Shown here in pieces: positions 60,881 to 64,000 of a stretch of 64,000 nucleotides of DNA. The notes under the pieces were generated by a model that saw only the letters and a list, made by a program, of their open reading frames with translations, searched no databases and had not been told where the DNA came from. Location of the stretch: contig OX465581.1 in assembly GCA_950022655.1 (NCBI GenBank), positions 27,127,300-27,191,299 on the forward strand, read 5' to 3'. Numbering within the stretch: the first letter of the stretch is position 1; the number at the start of each line of letters is the position of its first letter. Position numbers and translations under genes: made by a program. Source of the DNA: Alentia gelatinosa. Its lineage: Eukaryota; Annelida; Polychaeta; Phyllodocida; Polynoidae.

Positions 60881-61201
60881 AAAAGAAATATAATAAATGA
60901 ACGTTGTATGCCCGGTAACTCCTGCTTTATATGTGTACATATATATATATATTTAAATATCAACCTCGTTATATGTATATAAATTATTATCCAATTGTAT
61001 AACTATAATTATTCACCCCGTGACTGCTGTTGTTATTATCGTCACTTGTTTTTCCCACACATAGTTACCGGGTTACTGCTGCGCTTACAGGTAACCTGGT
61101 AACCGGGCTCTTAACGGTTAATCTGCTACTTGCTGCGACAGGTAACGGACGTATTTTAGTCTGCTACTTGTTTTTACGTTGTTTTTCCTTATCGCATCGG
61201 C
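60881..61201 (+). promoter_or_regulatory. Leader of YR retroelement with GGTAAC hairpin
   Basis: The 5' region before gag contains a (TA)n stretch and a strong hairpin, GTTACCGGGTTAC (61064-61076) against GTAACCTGGTAAC (61091-61103). TCTGCTACTTG appears twice, near 61120 and 61160. YR retroelements carry split direct or inverted repeats at such positions; which part belongs to them cannot be decided without the 3' end. Confidence 0.4.
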
Positions 61202-62128
61202 ATGGGTCGTGCTAGGAAAAAGGGTACAGGGAGTAAATCTTCCTCTATCCAAGAAAATAATGAAAAATCGTCTGAAAATAATTCTTCAGGGAATTGGGAC
61301 GATTTAGAGGCAGATTCCAGGGCAGCTGTCGGGGAGGAGGCTCTCACGATGGAAGCCGCAGCAACCACTTCGATGACCGACCACTTAGGCGATGCTGGAG
61401 CGATTCCTAGGAAACGGGCACAAGGGGCCGAGACTGATACTGAAAGAAGATTATCACAGCTGGAGTCATCTATATCGACGATACTCAAAATTGTATCTAA
61501 AGAAGATGAAGAACAAGGTCGTTCGAGGGAAAAAGAAAAGACTTTCACAAAGAAATCCAGATACTCTTCGTCTGATTCAAGTGTCGATTCATCAACCTCC
61601 AGAAGCAGATCAAAATCGCCAAAGAAAAAGAAAAGGGGTAAATATCATTACTCAAACTTCCTTGGAAAAAGTGAAAAAGTTATTAATTTTGAATCTCTGA
61701 CATTGTTAAATCTCAAAATTATAAAAAACCTGTACAACAAAGACAAGGATATTAGCGGTATTTTGGACCATGCTATTTTGCTAACTGAAAAAGCAAAGAC
61801 AAAAGTCTTTCACAACGATGCTCTCATTAAATATGATTTTTCTGTTAAGGAGAGAGCAAGCGATAACGGTTTATCAGCATTCAAAGTCATAGATCCAAGC
61901 GAGATAGTTAAACATCTATCTTATGATGGCACGATTTCCGCACGTAGCTCAAAACAAAGTATCAAACAGAAACAATCGATTTTCTCTAACAAACACACTT
62001 GTAACGCTTACAATGCATCCGAGGGAGGGTGTAATTTCACGCAGTGCAAGTACTTACACGCGTGTAATGTTTGCATGTCTAAATCTCATGGTTCCTATTC
62101 TTGTTCAACAAAGAAAAATCAAAAATGA
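61202..62128 (+). CDS. Gag-like protein of a DIRS/Ngaro-type retroelement
   Basis: A 308-codon intact frame. Gag packages the element RNA into cytoplasmic particles. The N-terminal part is acidic and polar; residues about 80-100 could form a short coiled coil (RRLSQLESSISTILKIV). Next comes a serine/arginine/lysine block (SRSRSKSPKKKKRGK) that may be a nuclear signal or bind RNA. Then a folded-looking region (NFLGKSEKVINFESLTLLNL, residues 150-260) follows. The C-terminus has two zinc motifs: a CCCH finger C-X9-C-X4-C-X3-H from Cys267, and a CCHC knuckle C-X2-C-X4-H-X4-C from Cys288 to Cys301. The CCCH finger is usual in DIRS/Ngaro gags. The first ATG after the leader hairpin was taken as start. 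The frame ends at a UGA, directly followed in the same frame by pol. Confidence 0.8.
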   Translation: MGRARKKGTGSKSSSIQENNEKSSENNSSGNWDDLEADSRAAVGEEALTMEAAATTSMTDHLGDAGAIPRKRAQGAETDTERRLSQLESSISTILKIVSKEDEEQGRSREKEKTFTKKSRYSSSDSSVDSSTSRSRSKSPKKKKRGKYHYSNFLGKSEKVINFESLTLLNLKIIKNLYNKDKDISGILDHAILLTEKAKTKVFHNDALIKYDFSVKERASDNGLSAFKVIDPSEIVKHLSYDGTISARSSKQSIKQKQSIFSNKHTCNAYNASEGGCNFTQCKYLHACNVCMSKSHGSYSCSTKKNQK

Positions 62129-64000
62129 TGGTTATCTAACGATATCTGCAAAGTTGAAAATGATACATGTAACAAAAACGGTAGTCGCTATGGAGAGACC
62201 GGCTTTCATAACGTTGTTCTAGATCTAGGTCAGGTCAGAGGTTGCATAGATGTAGGTCAGGTCACGGAGTGCGGTGATCCTGACGTTTTTTCAAATATCA
62301 ACGCCCATGCAGATATCCAAGAAAATGATAACACGGATTACGATAATCACCTTTCAGAATCGGAAGACATTGTTCTCTCAGGGTTAGTGGATGTATCAGT
62401 CGACGAGTCTGTCGATAATGTTATAGTATATGAATGCGATATTTCAAATTTTAGCGGTAAAAATTCGAACGAAAGTAAAACCGTTAATAATCCGGAAAGC
62501 CTTCATGATTTGACACTCTTTTCAAATGAAAATGTTTTTGAAAACAGTGTAGTTTCAAAACAAAAGTTGTTTGATGTTCGAAACAATGGTGTAGATATAC
62601 AGGTTTCAAATGAATGTATCTTAGGCACTTGCGGTTGTGAGCATTACATAGGCAATAGTAAGGCTCAGTTAAAGCCGTGTAGGGTGGCAAAATATTTAGG
62701 TGATGGGAATCCTAATAGCAAAATGTCAAAATTTGATCGTGAATTTATCTGGAATGGATTAGTAGAAGGTTTCAGTATCGTGGATGATGCCTGTGACTCT
62801 TGTTATAAATGCCTAAATTATAATTCCATTTTGGAGCCTAAGGCCTACGAGGAAATGAGTAGCCTATTGAAAGAGGAGTTGGTTTCAGGTAAGGTAGTAC
62901 AAGTTGAGAAAGAACCTCAATGTATTCACTCTTTAGGAGCCGTCTATAAAAGTAATGGGAAATTACGACCTATTACCGATTGTTCTCTACCTGAAAAAAT
63001 TAGTATTAATAATTATATGGATACGACATATGAATCTTTCACATATAACAGTGTCTACTCGGCCGTAGGGAGTCTTAACAAGGGCGAATACATGAGCATT
63101 GTTGATATCAGATCTGCCTATAGATCGGTAAATATTCGTTGGGACCAGATGAAATTCCAAGGTTTAATATGGGATTTCGGTGATGGAGAACATTTTTATG
63201 AGGATTCCAGATTGTGCTTCGGACTCAAATGTGCACCAAATATTTTTACACGTATTTCCAACTTCATAGTTGATATGGCATCCCAAGAAGGAATCACAAA
63301 TGTAACGAATTACCTGGACGATTTCTTAATAATCGGTATAGATTATTATGATTGTTTGTGCAAGAGAGACAAATTAATCTCGATTTTGGAGTTTTTTGGG
63401 TTCGAGGTATCGGAAAATAAGGTAACAGACCCTTCTACCAAAGCTATTTTTCTGGGCATCGAAATAGACTCTGAAAAAATGTGTTTATCGCTTCCAATGG
63501 CTAAAGTTGATAAATTGTCCAGGTTGATAGACGATATGTTGTTATCTGGTAGTGTGTCGAAGAAAGAATTGGAGAGCTTGGGAGGTTTGACTTCGTTTTG
63601 CTCTCAGGTAGTCAAGGGGGGCAGGACTTTCAGTAGAAGAATTTTTGATAGTGTGATGGAGATCCCTAAAAGAGGTAGGAAAAAAGTTTCCGAAGATCTA
63701 ATGGAGGATCTAAAATGGTGGAAAAAATTTTGTAAATTATTCAATGGCGTTGAAATTATACAAAAGAAATGTATTCATTGCCCAATAACCTCAGACTCTT
63801 CCATCTTGGGTTTTGGGGCTTGGGCAGGTATGGATTATATCTATGGATCCTGGGACAATTCAAAAACAGAATTGATAAATGATCATCACTTTGTGGACTG
63901 CCCTGATGTTGAAGGTTTGGAAAGAAATATTAACCTATACGAGCTATGGCCAGTGCTGCTAGGGGTTAAGAGGTGGGGGAAGGCTTACAAAAACACGGAG
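62129..64000 (+). CDS. Pol of a DIRS/Ngaro-type retroelement: RT and RNase H, runs off the window
   Basis: The frame is open for 624 codons right after the gag UGA and in the same frame, and continues past the window end. Its first 198 codons have no Met and no known domain; the first ATG is at 62723. From about residue 245: LGAVYKSNGKLRPITD, IVDIRSAYRSV (catalytic Asp 326), LCFGLKCAPNIFTR, YLDDFLIIG (residues 395-403, catalytic Asp pair), FFGFEVSENK, FLGIEIDSEKMCLSLP and GGRTFSRRIFD. This order, with LCFGL.CAPN and the short link to RNase H, is typical of DIRS-type RT. RNase H begins near residue 550 (TSDSSILGFGAWAG, Asp 556; YELWPVLLGVKRW, Glu 605). The expected tyrosine recombinase would lie beyond base 64000. 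All visible catalytic residues are present. A gypsy-type element is less likely but not excluded without the missing 3' half. Confidence 0.85.

Overview
The window looks like intergenic or repeat-rich DNA from an invertebrate animal nuclear genome. Reasons: a eukaryotic-type tRNA-Glu gene with internal A and B boxes, several non-LTR retrotransposon (LINE) fragments with poly-A tails, two tyrosine-recombinase (YR, DIRS/Ngaro-type) retroelements, many small inverted-repeat elements, and long animal-style microsatellites. YR retroelements and foldbacks of this kind are common in marine invertebrates, but I cannot name the species. I recognised no host protein-coding gene; short host exons could be hidden in the GC-rich islands.

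Layout. 1-5 kb: decayed LINE 3' end, a small MITE, a foldback, a 290-bp inverted-repeat element, tRNA-Glu(CTC) on the minus strand, then poly-C/CA/CATA microsatellites. 5-10 kb: nothing recognised. 10-13.1 kb: two Harbinger-like MITEs with TTA flanks. 14-20 kb: a possible tRNA-derived SINE head, a minus-strand LINE fragment, and a cluster of palindromic GATGCA-type elements around an LTR-like repeat. 22.6 kb: another MITE. 26-30 kb: TA/GA microsatellites, GC-rich islands and a second LTR-like repeat copy. 31-32.5 kb: a decayed YR retroelement that has lost its RT core. 35-39.4 kb: a foldback and MITE side by side, a third LTR-like copy holding a palindromic insert, and a minus-strand LINE RT fragment. 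41.97-47.73 kb: a 5.75-kb block bounded by TTAA and matching CCCTTTAACGGC inverted ends, filled with tandem repeats and lacking any transposase. It is best read as a giant non-autonomous piggyBac-like element carrying satellite DNA. 48-51 kb: a Harbinger-like fragment, a young LINE copy with an intact 728-codon RT ORF and 29-nt poly-A, then a foldback. 56.5-57.1 kb: an L1-like 3' fragment with a clear 17-bp target-site duplication. 58.5-60.9 kb: a decayed LINE. 61.2-64 kb: the 5' part of an apparently intact YR retroelement, gag plus pol in one frame with a single UGA between them, running off the window.

The genes do not form a host pathway; they are layers of mobile DNA. The most interesting items are the gag-UGA-pol arrangement, the satellite-filled piggyBac-like element, and three foldbacks that share one loop sequence although their stems differ.
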